A stretch of 64,000 nt of DNA from Serratia sp. AKBS12 (GTDB lineage: Bacteria > Pseudomonadota > Gammaproteobacteria > Enterobacterales > Enterobacteriaceae): the NCBI RefSeq assembly GCF_024793895.1, contig NZ_JANUSB010000007.1, positions 124,001 to 188,000 of the forward strand. Reading direction: 5' to 3'. The notes beneath the pieces were generated by a model. It did not search any database, was not told the origin of the DNA, and was given only the letters and a program-made list of their open reading frames with translations. Both the position numbers and the translations under genes were made by a program. This document shows, in pieces, positions 1-8,576 of the stretch; the stretch's first letter is position 1; each line of letters opens with the position of its first letter.

Positions 1-611
1 GCCTGCTGACCACCTTCTATGCCATCGATCTGCGTACCGCCTGTCTGCACCACGGCCAATTTGAGCAGACGGTATTCTTTAACTGCGATCATCGCGGTAA
101 AAGCTATGCGCAGCAGCGCTTTAGCGGCTGTCAGTTTACCGATAACCGGCTGGATGAGGTGGATTTCAGCGGCGCTCAGCTGACGCAATGCAATTTTAAG
201 GGCGCGTCGCTGCGCAAGGCGCGGTTGTGCAAGGTGAATGCCAGCCAGGCGCTGTTTATGGGCGCAGATCTTACCGGTACGCACTGTCAGGACAGCCTGT
301 TCGATCAGGCGCTGTTGGTCGGCGCGGTGCTGCGGCAGGCCGACTTTGCCCATAGCCGCCTGTTCCAGAGCGTACTGCAGCAGGCGAACGCCGAGGAGGC
401 CCGCTTTGTCGGCTGCGATTTGACCTACAGCGACTTTTCCGGTGCGCTGCTGTCGCGCGCCGATTTCCGCAGTGCCCGTTTTTCCCGCACCCGTTTCCAC
501 CGGGCGCAGCAGGAAGGGGCGCGTTTTTCCGACCGTCGGGGCATCCTCGACTATGATGAAGAGTTATTGGCCGCAGAGGCCTGGAGCATTCAGCATCAGA
601 GCCGCCGTTAA
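1..611 (+). CDS. Pentapeptide-repeat protein, type VI secretion accessory (5' partial)
   Basis: The frame is open from base 3 to the stop at 609-611, giving at least 202 residues; the true start lies before the window. The protein is a run of A(D/N)LxX-type pentapeptides (for example DFSGAQL, CNFKGASL, ADFRSARF), which fold as a right-handed quadrilateral beta-helix. Pentapeptide domains of this kind are often fused behind a DUF2169 domain in type VI secretion clusters. The immediate downstream neighbours (DUF3540, PAAR-like DUF4150, VgrG) support that reading, but the N-terminal part is not visible here. The likely role is assembly or loading of the VgrG-PAAR spike. The spacing to the next gene is 11 bases, so they are probably co-transcribed. 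Confidence 0.75.
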   Translation, partial: LLTTFYAIDLRTACLHHGQFEQTVFFNCDHRGKSYAQQRFSGCQFTDNRLDEVDFSGAQLTQCNFKGASLRKARLCKVNASQALFMGADLTGTHCQDSLFDQALLVGAVLRQADFAHSRLFQSVLQQANAEEARFVGCDLTYSDFSGALLSRADFRSARFSRTRFHRAQQEGARFSDRRGILDYDEELLAAEAWSIQHQSRR

Positions 612-622
612 GGAGAGAGTCG

Positions 623-1228
623 ATGAACAATATCAACCATAAGCTGGTGCAGGCGGTGACGCCGCCGCTACAGAGCGCGGGGGTAGTGACCCACTGTTTT
701 TCCAACGGCAGCCTGAGCGTGGAAAGCGAAGGGCGCGGCTGGCACTGTCAGCGCGCGGCCAGCTGCGTGATTGCGCCGCAGGCCGGCGACCGGGTGCTGA
801 TCGCCGGCGTAGACAATCAGGTGTGGTTGCTGGCAGTGCTGGAGCGCGCCAATTCGACGGCGGCGGAACTGAGCGTGCCGGGCGATCTGCATATTCGCAG
901 CGCCGGCGAGATCAGCCTCAGCAGCGAAACGTTGCGCGTCAGCGCCAGCCAGGGTGACTGCCATATCAACGACATGCAGTACAGTGGCGACAAGCTTTCC
1001 GCCTGGGTCAGTCTGTCGCGCACGGTGGGCAAACATGCCGAATCGGTCTGGCAGACCATCACCCAGGTCAGCCATAACCTGCTGCGTACCACGCGGCAGA
1101 CCGAGCAGGTGCGCGCCGGTCAACTGGATATGCAGGCCGACGGCTATGCACGCCTGCACGCGCAAAATACCGTGATCACGTCGACGGCCATCACCAAAGT
1201 GGATGCCGAACAGATCCATATGGGATAA
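623..1228 (+). CDS. DUF3540 family protein, type VI secretion accessory
   Basis: This 201-residue cytoplasmic protein has no signal peptide or membrane segment. An aggagag ribosome site precedes the ATG. The N-terminal half (about residues 20-75) looks like a small beta-barrel (cQRAASCVIAPQAGDRVLI, then QVWLLAVL), followed by a repetitive beta-helix-like stretch (GDLHIRSAGEISLSSETLRV) and a helical C-terminus. DUF3540 proteins are found beside pentapeptide/DUF2169 and DUF4150 genes in vgrG clusters, where an adaptor role in spike or effector loading is inferred. The gene lies between the pentapeptide gene and the PAAR-like gene with short gaps, consistent with one operon. The molecular function is not established. 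Confidence 0.7.
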   Translation: MNNINHKLVQAVTPPLQSAGVVTHCFSNGSLSVESEGRGWHCQRAASCVIAPQAGDRVLIAGVDNQVWLLAVLERANSTAAELSVPGDLHIRSAGEISLSSETLRVSASQGDCHINDMQYSGDKLSAWVSLSRTVGKHAESVWQTITQVSHNLLRTTRQTEQVRAGQLDMQADGYARLHAQNTVITSTAITKVDAEQIHMG

Positions 1229-1238
1229 GGAGTATACG

Positions 1239-1631
1239 ATGTTTGCCAACTGCCAACTGATGGGTATGGATTTGGCGTTTCCCGATGTCTGCCTGACGCC
1301 GACCCCCACCCCTACGCCGATCCCCTACCCGGATATCGCGCTTGGGCCGACCGCCATCCCCAACGCGCTGAACATTCTGTTTATGGGCATGCCGGCGCAT
1401 AACATGGCCACCGTGACGCCGCTGACCAACGGTGATAACCCAGGCGTTGCCACCGGCGTGGCATCCGGCACGGTAATGGGGCCATCGCGCCATCTCACCG
1501 GCTCCTTTACCGTGCTGCTAAAAGGCACGCCGGCCACGCGTCTGACCAGCGTCAGCCTGCAAAATTCGACCAATGCCGTCGGGATGCGCACCGTCCCCAG
1601 CCAGTTCAAGGTGCTGATGCTGGCGCCCTGA
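1239..1631 (+). CDS. PAAR-like (DUF4150) spike-tip protein
   Basis: The protein has 130 residues from the ATG at 1239, which follows a taagga ribosome site; an upstream in-frame start would overlap the previous gene. Around residues 15-35 a proline-rich segment (VCLTPTPTPTPIPYPDIAL) matches the TP.PIPYPN signature of DUF4150, a PAAR-like family that caps the VgrG trimer of type VI secretion systems. No toxin domain follows the PAAR-like fold, so this copy is a bare tip rather than a specialised PAAR effector. It is 10 bases after the DUF3540 gene and 35 bases before vgrG. Confidence 0.8.
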   Translation: MFANCQLMGMDLAFPDVCLTPTPTPTPIPYPDIALGPTAIPNALNILFMGMPAHNMATVTPLTNGDNPGVATGVASGTVMGPSRHLTGSFTVLLKGTPATRLTSVSLQNSTNAVGMRTVPSQFKVLMLAP

Positions 1632-1666
1632 GTGCCACAGTAAAACATTGCAATCCAGTCATAGGG

Positions 1667-3985
1667 ATGAAGCCCATGTTTGACCGTATCACCGTGACCA
1701 CGCCGGCAGGCGGCGGCGCACTGAAATTCTGGAAGCTGAGCGGAACGGAAGGCGTTTCGCGCTCGTTTGAACTGAACGTGACGCTGCTCAGCAGCGATGC
1801 CCGACTCGATCGCCGGGCGATGCTCGGTCAGCCGATGACGCTGACCATTCCTACCCAGCGGCTGCTGGCAGCACCGCGTTACCTCAACGGCAAGATCACC
1901 TCGGTGAATGTGCACAGCGCGGATATCAACGGCGAGCGTTACGCCGTCTATACGCTGACGATGGAATCGGATCTGTGGCCGTTGAAGCGGGACCGCAACC
2001 AGCGCATATTTCAGAATCAGAGCGTGCCGGAGATTGTCAAAACGCTGCTCGACGAATACGGCGTGCAATTGGAAAGCCAGCTGTCCGGCAGCTACCGTAA
2101 CTGGGAATACTGCGTGCAGTATCAGGAAAGCAGCTATGACTTCATTTCGCGACTGATGGAGTTGGAAGGCATTTATTTCTTCTTCCGCCATCAGGCGGAT
2201 AAACACACGCTGGTGCTGTATGACGCCCCCCAGCAGCACCGGCCGTTTAGCGGTTATGAAACCATTCCCTACCATGCCACGCCGTCCGGCGGCAGTACCG
2301 GCGAGGAAGGCATCGGCCAGTGGGCTATCTCCGAGCGGGTGACGCCTGGGATCTACAGCATCGACGATTACGATTTTCGCAAACCCCACGCATGGCTGTT
2401 TCAGGCGCGGCAGAACCCCGCCTCGCCGGCGCCGGGCCAGATTGACTACTACGACTGGCCGGGTCACTTCGTTGAGCACAGCCATGGCGAATTCTATGCC
2501 CGGGTGCGCCAGGAGGAGTGGCAGGCGGAGCACCAGCGCATTGACGCCACTGCCACCGCGCTCGGCATCGTGCCGGGCTGCACCTTTACCCTGACCAACC
2601 CGCCCTTTGTCAGCGACGGCGGCGAGTATCTGGTGCTGAGTGCACGCTATGAGCTGGAGGAAAACAGCTATGCCAGCGGTGGTGAGGATGCGCTGCACCG
2701 AATTGACTTGGCGGTGATCCCGGCGGCCACGCCGTTCCGTTGCGCGCAGCGCACGCCATGGCCGCGCACCCACGGCCCGCAGACGGCCAGGGTAGTGGGG
2801 CCGCAGGGCGAATCCATCTGGACCGACAGATACGGCCGGATCAAGGTAAAGTTCCACTGGGACCGTCTGGCAAAAGGGGATGACACCAGTTCGTGCTGGG
2901 TACGGGTATCCAGCGCCTGGGCCGGTCAGGGCTTCGGCGGCGTGCAGATCCCGCGCGTCGGCGACGAGGTGGTGATCGACTTTATCAACGGCGATCCGGA
3001 TCGGCCGATCGTCACCGGTCGGGTATATAACGAAGCGAGCATGCCGCCGTGGGCGTTGCCCGCTGGCGCCACCATGATGGGCTTTATGACGCGTTCGAAA
3101 GACGGTCACATCGACAACTCCAGCCACCTGTTCTTCGAAGACAAGGCAGGGTCGGAGCTGGTGCAGTTGCACGCCGAAAAAGACATGAACATTTCGGTGG
3201 AAAACGATCAAACGGTCACCGTGGACGGCAATCGCACCACCACCATCCAGAAACAGCAGAAGGATGAGGTGTTTGGCAACGCCATCTTCGACTATCACGG
3301 CACGCGCACCACCACCGTCGATCGGCTGGAAAGCAAAACCTTCAAACAGGGCGAAAAGGTCACCATTACCAACGGGCGCAACGCCGAAGTGACCAGCGGC
3401 GGGGAGAACGTCAAGGTGACCGGCAAGCGTTTTGCCGAAACGGTGGGCGAAGAGGAACATCACGTTTCGCAAAAAGTGACGCGCAAATACGGCGCCGGCA
3501 TGGATTCATACCTGACCGGCGATCGCTATGACGAAATTACCGGCAAGCGCCATAACGTCGTCACCCAGGACGTCACCGAGGAACTCAAGGGCAACCTGAC
3601 GCAGACCATCAGCAAAAATACCGACACGCACATTGTCGGCACCTGGACGCAAACCGTCGACGGTGGCGTGACCATTACCTCACCAAAGAAAATCACCATC
3701 GACAGTGCGGAAAAAGTCAGCATCAAGACGCCGGCGGCGTTTGAATACAAGGATCATAAGGAAACCGCGTCAATGTTCTCGTTTGATTTCACGGCGGCAA
3801 AAGTGGTGACCGAAGGCTATTCGATGAGCGTAACCGCCAGTGGCAAGCTCGGGCTGACCAACATCAAGTTCGACAAGACGGCCTTTGACCTGTCGACCAG
3901 CGAAGGGCGGGTGGAATTCGTTAACGCAATGGCACACGTCGGGCAGATAATGTCGTCGTTTAACGGTCTGACCATGTTCAGTTGA
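1667..3985 (+). CDS. vgrG: Type VI secretion spike protein VgrG (TssI)
   Basis: The 772-residue protein has the full VgrG layout. A gp27-like hub spans about residues 1-370, and includes the ESSYDFISRLMELEGIYFFF segment typical of the family. A gp5-like OB fold at about 380-460 contains GRIKVKFHWDR and CWVRVSSAWAGQGFG followed by the PRVGDEVVIDFINGDPDRP block. A repetitive beta-helix needle follows (about 490-690, with repeated TVTVDGNRTTT-like units). The last 80 residues depart from the needle repeat and carry no toxin domain I recognise. Either the ATG at 1667 or the one at 1676 could be used; the cataggg stretch favours the latter. The protein forms the membrane-puncturing trimer capped by the PAAR-like product of the preceding gene. 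Confidence 0.95.
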   Translation: MKPMFDRITVTTPAGGGALKFWKLSGTEGVSRSFELNVTLLSSDARLDRRAMLGQPMTLTIPTQRLLAAPRYLNGKITSVNVHSADINGERYAVYTLTMESDLWPLKRDRNQRIFQNQSVPEIVKTLLDEYGVQLESQLSGSYRNWEYCVQYQESSYDFISRLMELEGIYFFFRHQADKHTLVLYDAPQQHRPFSGYETIPYHATPSGGSTGEEGIGQWAISERVTPGIYSIDDYDFRKPHAWLFQARQNPASPAPGQIDYYDWPGHFVEHSHGEFYARVRQEEWQAEHQRIDATATALGIVPGCTFTLTNPPFVSDGGEYLVLSARYELEENSYASGGEDALHRIDLAVIPAATPFRCAQRTPWPRTHGPQTARVVGPQGESIWTDRYGRIKVKFHWDRLAKGDDTSSCWVRVSSAWAGQGFGGVQIPRVGDEVVIDFINGDPDRPIVTGRVYNEASMPPWALPAGATMMGFMTRSKDGHIDNSSHLFFEDKAGSELVQLHAEKDMNISVENDQTVTVDGNRTTTIQKQQKDEVFGNAIFDYHGTRTTTVDRLESKTFKQGEKVTITNGRNAEVTSGGENVKVTGKRFAETVGEEEHHVSQKVTRKYGAGMDSYLTGDRYDEITGKRHNVVTQDVTEELKGNLTQTISKNTDTHIVGTWTQTVDGGVTITSPKKITIDSAEKVSIKTPAAFEYKDHKETASMFSFDFTAAKVVTEGYSMSVTASGKLGLTNIKFDKTAFDLSTSEGRVEFVNAMAHVGQIMSSFNGLTMFS

Positions 3986-3996
3986 GGAACGCATTG

Positions 3997-4326
3997 ATGA
4001 AGTTTGCGATTTTGATTTCGGTGATTATTTTTGCGGGTTTTTTTGGCTATCTGGCCCATCTTTTTTACCGCGATCACAAGATAGAGACGCAGGGGCGCAC
4101 TCTGCAGGCGCGGGTAGACGAGGTGCATTACCGCAGTTCCAACGATAACGGCACCGTCAATATCCGCTATCGGCTGTCATGGCAGGAGGAGGGGATTAGC
4201 CGGGAAGTGGAAGGCAAGGACACCATACCGGCTTTTTACTCCTCAAAAGTGCAGCAAGGCAGTGAGGTGACGATTAAATACCTGGATGACGAGCATATTA
4301 CGTTTGTGTTTGATAAACGCCGTTAA
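3997..4326 (+). CDS. Small membrane-anchored protein of unknown function
   Basis: I choose the ATG at 3997, preceded by gagg, giving 109 residues. An earlier non-ATG start in frame overlaps the vgrG stop. One N-terminal membrane segment (about residues 2-24, ILISVIIFAGFFGYLAHLFY) is followed by a roughly 80-residue beta-rich domain (TLQARVDEVHYRS, VNIRYRLSW, GSEVTIKYLDDEHITFVF) resembling DUF3592-type extracytoplasmic domains. It begins 12 bases after vgrG, so it is probably in the same transcript. It could be an accessory or immunity-like protein for the T6SS cluster, but nothing in the sequence proves this. I do not recognise a specific function. Confidence 0.65.
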   Translation: MKFAILISVIIFAGFFGYLAHLFYRDHKIETQGRTLQARVDEVHYRSSNDNGTVNIRYRLSWQEEGISREVEGKDTIPAFYSSKVQQGSEVTIKYLDDEHITFVFDKRR

Positions 4327-4424
4327 GCCGAATCCGATATTGCGTTTTTGACTTGTCGCCCGCTTTGGCACCCTATACCCTGCGTGGTTAATTTGTTGAC
4401 GTTAAACACCATACAAGGGCGGGG

Positions 4425-5417
4425 ATGAGCAATAAAATAGGCTGGATCGATAACCTGCGTGCGATAGCATGCATGATGGTGGTGATGATCCATGCCACCA
4501 CCTATTACGTGACCAACCCGCTGACGGTGGCGCCGTCGGTGTGGGACAGTGCCAACCTGTTGAATTCCCTCTCGCGCGTTGCCGTACCGCTGTTCTTCAT
4601 GATCTCCGGCTTTCTGTTTTTTGGCGAGCGCAGCGCCAACCGCAAGCATTTTGTACGCATCGGTTGCTGCATCCTGTTCTATAGCATCATTGCGTTGATT
4701 TATATCGCCTTTTTTACCAAAATCGGCTTTTGGCCATCGCTGCGCAGCCTACTGCTGAAGCCGGTGTTTTATCACCTGTGGTTTTTTTATGCCATCGTGG
4801 TGATTTACCTGCTTTCGCCGCTGATTAGCGTCAAAGCGGTTTCTGGCGGTTATCTGGCGACCGCCATGGTGATCCTGGCGGTAGTCGCCAACCCGAACAC
4901 CCCGACGCTGAACGTCGATAATGTACGCCTGCTGCCGGTGAATCTCTATATCCACGGCGACACCTTTTACTACCTGCTGTACGCGCTGGCGGGCCGGGCG
5001 ATTGGCATGATGACCACGCAATACCGTGGGATTAGCGCCCTGGCGCTGGCGGCGTTCGTCGCCAGCGTGACGTTGATCGTATTTGGCACCGGGCACCAGA
5101 CGCAGATTAACGGTAACTTTGCCGCTACCTATTACATCTACAGCGGCCCGCTGGTATTTATCGCCGCGCTATCAATGCTGGTGTGGTGCAAAAACTGCCT
5201 GTCGCAGCCGGTTGGCTGGTTAAGCGTCTTTTCCCGGCATTCGCTGGCGATATACGGTTTTCATGCCATTATCGTCAACGTTATGCGTAACCAGGGCTGG
5301 GTCATCAGTGACTACCCGCTACTGGATATTCTGTGGGTGTTTGGCGTTGCGCTCGGTCTGAGCCTGCTGCTGTCCATCGGCCTGCAAACGCTGGACAAGC
5401 GCCGGTTGGTGTCATGA
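4425..5417 (+). CDS. wecH: O-acetyltransferase WecH (enterobacterial common antigen)
   Basis: This 330-residue integral membrane protein of the acyltransferase-3 family matches E. coli WecH (YiaH) closely from memory. It starts IGWIDNLRAIACMMVVMIHA, with the conserved membrane His of the family, then has SVPLFFMISGFLFFGERSA-like and KPVFYHLWFF blocks and about ten membrane helices. The length is within one residue of the E. coli protein. WecH O-acetylates GlcNAc residues of enterobacterial common antigen in the inner membrane. It is separate from the T6SS genes (98-base gap) and appears to be monocistronic. Confidence 0.88.
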   Translation: MSNKIGWIDNLRAIACMMVVMIHATTYYVTNPLTVAPSVWDSANLLNSLSRVAVPLFFMISGFLFFGERSANRKHFVRIGCCILFYSIIALIYIAFFTKIGFWPSLRSLLLKPVFYHLWFFYAIVVIYLLSPLISVKAVSGGYLATAMVILAVVANPNTPTLNVDNVRLLPVNLYIHGDTFYYLLYALAGRAIGMMTTQYRGISALALAAFVASVTLIVFGTGHQTQINGNFAATYYIYSGPLVFIAALSMLVWCKNCLSQPVGWLSVFSRHSLAIYGFHAIIVNVMRNQGWVISDYPLLDILWVFGVALGLSLLLSIGLQTLDKRRLVS

Positions 5418-5476
5418 GGGCGGGTGGACAGCGGCAGCTGCGCCGATAGCCGCCCAGGCACGCCGGCGCAGCCGGA

Positions 5477-6868
5477 TTACGCCTTGTCGAGACTGCCGTA
5501 CACCAGACGCCCTTGATGGAAGGTGGCGCTGCGTGGCGGCAAGCGCGCGACCGCTTCGGCGGAGCAGCTGGCGTTGACCAGCACGAAACCGGCTTCATCT
5601 CCTACCTGCGGCCAGACGCGTTGACCTGCGTCGTTCAGCGGCAATACATTGCCGGTGGCGATCGCCATGGCGCGTGACAGGTGATACTCATCCGAGCCGC
5701 GATACAGCTGGGCATACAGATTGGCCTTTTCCAACATATCGCCGCTGCCGAACGGAGACCAGTGATCGATCACGCTGTCGGTTCCGGTCATCACAAATAC
5801 CCCTTTCTCCGACAGCTGGGGCAGCGGCATCATCAGGCTGCCGATTGGCACCGTGGAGGCGATGGTAATCTGCTGGGCCGCCAGGCGAGCGGCGGTTTCC
5901 GCCAATTGCCCCGGATTGAGAGTGGTCAGTGCGAAGGCGTGGCTGATGGTAACCTTGCCGCGCAGCGCCGGGTTTTTTTCTACGCTGGCGATCATGTAAT
6001 CGATCGCCGCCACGCCGGCCGGGCTGGTTTCGTGCAGGTGAATATCCACGCCCTTGCCGCTGTCGAGGGCGATCTGGAACATGGCATCCAGCGACTTTTC
6101 CATTGCGCCGTCGACGTTGGTCGGATCCAGACCGCCAACGTACTGCACGCCCATCTGCATGGCTTCACGCATCAGGCCGTCAACCTTGGAGTGCAGCAGG
6201 CCGTGCTGCGGGAAGGCGACGATTTCACAGCTGAAGTCGTCGCGGTGCTTTTCCAGCGCGCGTTGCAGGTGTTCCAGGCTTTTCAGCCCACTGACCGGGT
6301 CGATGTTGCAGTGGCTGCGTGCGACGCTGCTGCCTTTTGATTGCAGCAGCGCGATCAGCCCTTCGGCCCGTTGCTGCGAAGTTGGCAATAACGTTGGGAT
6401 CAGTTTTTGTTCCAACGCAATCATATCCATGATGGTTTTGCCCTGACGCGGGCGCGGTGCCTGCCACGGACCCCCGTAGAAGGTTTTGTCAAGATGGATA
6501 TGCATGTCGCGCATGGCCGGCAGCAGTAGCAGACCGTTGGCCTGATAGCGTGGCAGTGCGCCGTCGAGTTGCGCATTGGCCGGGTGAATCGCGGTAATCT
6601 TGCCGTCGTTGATTTCCAGCGTGTACAGCGCGGTACGGGTACCGATCACCGTATCGCCGTCGTATTCGAAGCCGTCTTCCAGCCGGACATTGCTCAGCAG
6701 GTAATGGCGCGCGCTCAGCGGCGTCGGCGTGGCCGGCGCTGCACCGTGGGCGGCGGTTGGCTCGGCAGCGTGAGCGACGCCGCCGGTCAGGCCAATCACC
6801 GCACAGGCGGTGGTGATCTTCCCGGTTTGCGCAAGGAAAGCTCTACGGCTTTGTTGGGTATTTTCCAC
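5477..6868 (-). CDS. Tat-exported amidohydrolase, cytosine-deaminase-like
   Basis: I choose a GTG start at 6868, preceded by aaggaactgaac, giving 463 residues. An upstream ATG adds an unsupported leader. The N-terminus is a twin-arginine signal (SRRAFLAQ, then a hydrophobic stretch ending AHA), so the enzyme is probably exported folded to the periplasm. The mature part is an amidohydrolase TIM barrel. It has MHIHLDKTFYGGPW (the metal HxH motif), SHCNIDP, HLHETSPAG, ISHAFAL and GTDSV, an arrangement seen in cytosine deaminase (CodA-like) relatives. The substrate is unknown; cyclic amides, pyrimidines or triazines are typical of the family. It is likely a single-gene unit, with strong hairpins separating it from xylB. 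Confidence 0.8.
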   Translation of the reverse strand: MENTQQSRRAFLAQTGKITTACAVIGLTGGVAHAAEPTAAHGAAPATPTPLSARHYLLSNVRLEDGFEYDGDTVIGTRTALYTLEINDGKITAIHPANAQLDGALPRYQANGLLLLPAMRDMHIHLDKTFYGGPWQAPRPRQGKTIMDMIALEQKLIPTLLPTSQQRAEGLIALLQSKGSSVARSHCNIDPVSGLKSLEHLQRALEKHRDDFSCEIVAFPQHGLLHSKVDGLMREAMQMGVQYVGGLDPTNVDGAMEKSLDAMFQIALDSGKGVDIHLHETSPAGVAAIDYMIASVEKNPALRGKVTISHAFALTTLNPGQLAETAARLAAQQITIASTVPIGSLMMPLPQLSEKGVFVMTGTDSVIDHWSPFGSGDMLEKANLYAQLYRGSDEYHLSRAMAIATGNVLPLNDAGQRVWPQVGDEAGFVLVNASCSAEAVARLPPRSATFHQGRLVYGSLDKA

Positions 6869-7007
6869 GTTCAGTTCCTTAATCCAGAGGTGAAGTGCTG
6901 CAAATACAGCCACTAATCTAAGAAAGGAACGCGCCGGTTGGCAGTGACATTTACCACTGGTGATTATTCGATTTGGCAATGATAGGTTACGCCCGCCGCT
7001 CGGCAAC

Positions 7008-7066
7008 CGCCTCGCGCGAGGCGGGCGCTGGCAGAGGCAGGGCGGCGATACGACCCTACCTCTGCC
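7008..7066 (-). terminator. Hairpin pair downstream of xylB
   Basis: Just past the xylB stop codon, an arm at 7030-7042 pairs with 7054-7066 (13 positions, one mismatch). A second GC-rich palindrome lies at about 7008-7025 (ccgcctcg/cgaggcgg). Neither has a clear U-tract on the minus strand. They may stabilise the xylAB mRNA or terminate inefficiently. Confidence 0.45.
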
Positions 7067-7074
7067 CCGTGCGG

Positions 7075-8526
7075 TTACATCAACGGCAACAGGCAGCGGT
7101 ACAGTTGGCGAAAGGTGTCGCGCCGTGCGGTATAGTGCTGATGGCGTTCGGCATCCGGCGTGTGGATCTGCTCCAGCGGCAGTACGGGTAACAGCTCGGC
7201 CAGCGGACGCTGCGGATTGAGCGCGATCTGCGCCAGCCGTGCTGCGCCAAGCGCCGGGCCGACGTCGCCGCCGGTACGGTATTCCAGACGCTGGCCGCTG
7301 ATGTCTGCCAGCATTTGCCGCCAGAACGGGCTGCGCGCGCCACCACCAATCAGCGTAACGCTGTCGGGCCGCAGGCCGCTGGCATGCAGTACATCCATGC
7401 CGTCAGCCAATGCGAAACCGACGCCCTCCAGTACCGCGCGTGCCAAATCGTTCGGCCCATGCTGGTGAGTCAGCCCCCAGAAAACGCCCTTGGCGTTCGG
7501 ATTGTTGTGCGGGGTACGCTCGCCAGACAGGTACGGCAGGAACCAGACTGGCGTTGCCGGCGGTGGCGCCTGTTCGACGTTGCGCAGCAGCGTGGCAACA
7601 TCGTCAACTCTGGTCAACTGGCATACCCAGTCGAGACACGAAGCGGCGCTGAGCATCACCGACATCAGATGCCAGCGCTCGGGTAACGCGTGGCAGAAGC
7701 TGTGCACCGCGCTGGTCGGGTTGCTGAGAAAGCCGTCACTAACGGCGAAATAGACGCCAGAGGTACCGAGCGACAGCATCGCCTGCCCGGGTTGATACAG
7801 CCCCACGCCGATGGCACCGGCCGCATTGTCGCCGCCACCGGCCACTACCGGCACCGGCGGTAACTGCCAGCGTTGTGCCAGCTCGCCGTGCAGTTGCCCG
7901 GTTTGCTGGTTGCCCTCGACCAAGGTCGGCATCTGCTGGCGGCTCAGGCCACAGGCGGCCAGCAACTCGTCGCTCCAGTCGCGACGGGCGACGTCCAGCC
8001 ACAGGGTGCCTGCCGCATCGGACATGTCGCTGGCGAACTCACCGGTCATGCGCCAGCGCAGATAATCCTTTGGCAATAGCACCTTATCAATCTGCACGAA
8101 GATCTGCGGCTCGTGCTGCTGCACCCACAGCAATTTTGGTGCGGTAAATCCGGGCATCATCAGATTGCCGGTGATGGCGCGCGAGTGCGGCACCGCACGC
8201 TCCAGCGCCTGGCACTGCTCGGCACTGCGGCCGTCATTCCATAACATGGCCGGGCGCAGCACCTGCTGCTGCCTGTCCAGCAGGGTGGCACCGTGCATCT
8301 GACCGGTCAGACCGATGGCCCGCACCTGTTGCAGCGTGTGCTGGCTGCCGAGCGCCAGCATGGCGCGATCGGTGGCGTGCCACCAGTCCTGCGGATCCTG
8401 CTCTGACCACAGCGGCTGCGGGCGGGAAACCGTCAGCGCCTCGCTGTGGCTGGCCAGCAGTTGTCCCTGCTCATCGAGCAGAATGGCCTTCACGCCGGAG
8501 GTGCCGAGATCGATGCCAATGTACAT
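7075..8526 (-). CDS. xylB: Xylulokinase XylB
   Basis: The 483-residue FGGY-family sugar kinase phosphorylates D-xylulose to xylulose 5-phosphate, which enters the pentose phosphate pathway. The N-terminus MYIGIDLGTSGVKAILLDEQ is the FGGY ATPase phosphate-1 motif. GLTGQMHGATLLD carries the substrate region typical of xylulokinases, and GVGFALADGMDVL and LIGGGARSPFWRQMLADI are the C-terminal FGGY signature. The length is the same as E. coli XylB, within a residue or two. It lies 50 bases downstream of xylA on the same strand, giving the standard xylAB operon. A ggatct ribosome site precedes the ATG. Confidence 0.96.
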   Translation of the reverse strand: MYIGIDLGTSGVKAILLDEQGQLLASHSEALTVSRPQPLWSEQDPQDWWHATDRAMLALGSQHTLQQVRAIGLTGQMHGATLLDRQQQVLRPAMLWNDGRSAEQCQALERAVPHSRAITGNLMMPGFTAPKLLWVQQHEPQIFVQIDKVLLPKDYLRWRMTGEFASDMSDAAGTLWLDVARRDWSDELLAACGLSRQQMPTLVEGNQQTGQLHGELAQRWQLPPVPVVAGGGDNAAGAIGVGLYQPGQAMLSLGTSGVYFAVSDGFLSNPTSAVHSFCHALPERWHLMSVMLSAASCLDWVCQLTRVDDVATLLRNVEQAPPPATPVWFLPYLSGERTPHNNPNAKGVFWGLTHQHGPNDLARAVLEGVGFALADGMDVLHASGLRPDSVTLIGGGARSPFWRQMLADISGQRLEYRTGGDVGPALGAARLAQIALNPQRPLAELLPVLPLEQIHTPDAERHQHYTARRDTFRQLYRCLLPLM

Positions 8527-8576
8527 AGGAGATCCTTTTGATTAACGGCGGCCGCCTGGCCGCCGCGTGTCGCCAA

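Noticed and set aside
1325-3472. Long antisense frame of 715 codons opposite vgrG
   Set aside because: It lies opposite a clear VgrG gene, shows no family features and has arginine/histidine-rich composition typical of shadows of GC-rich genes.
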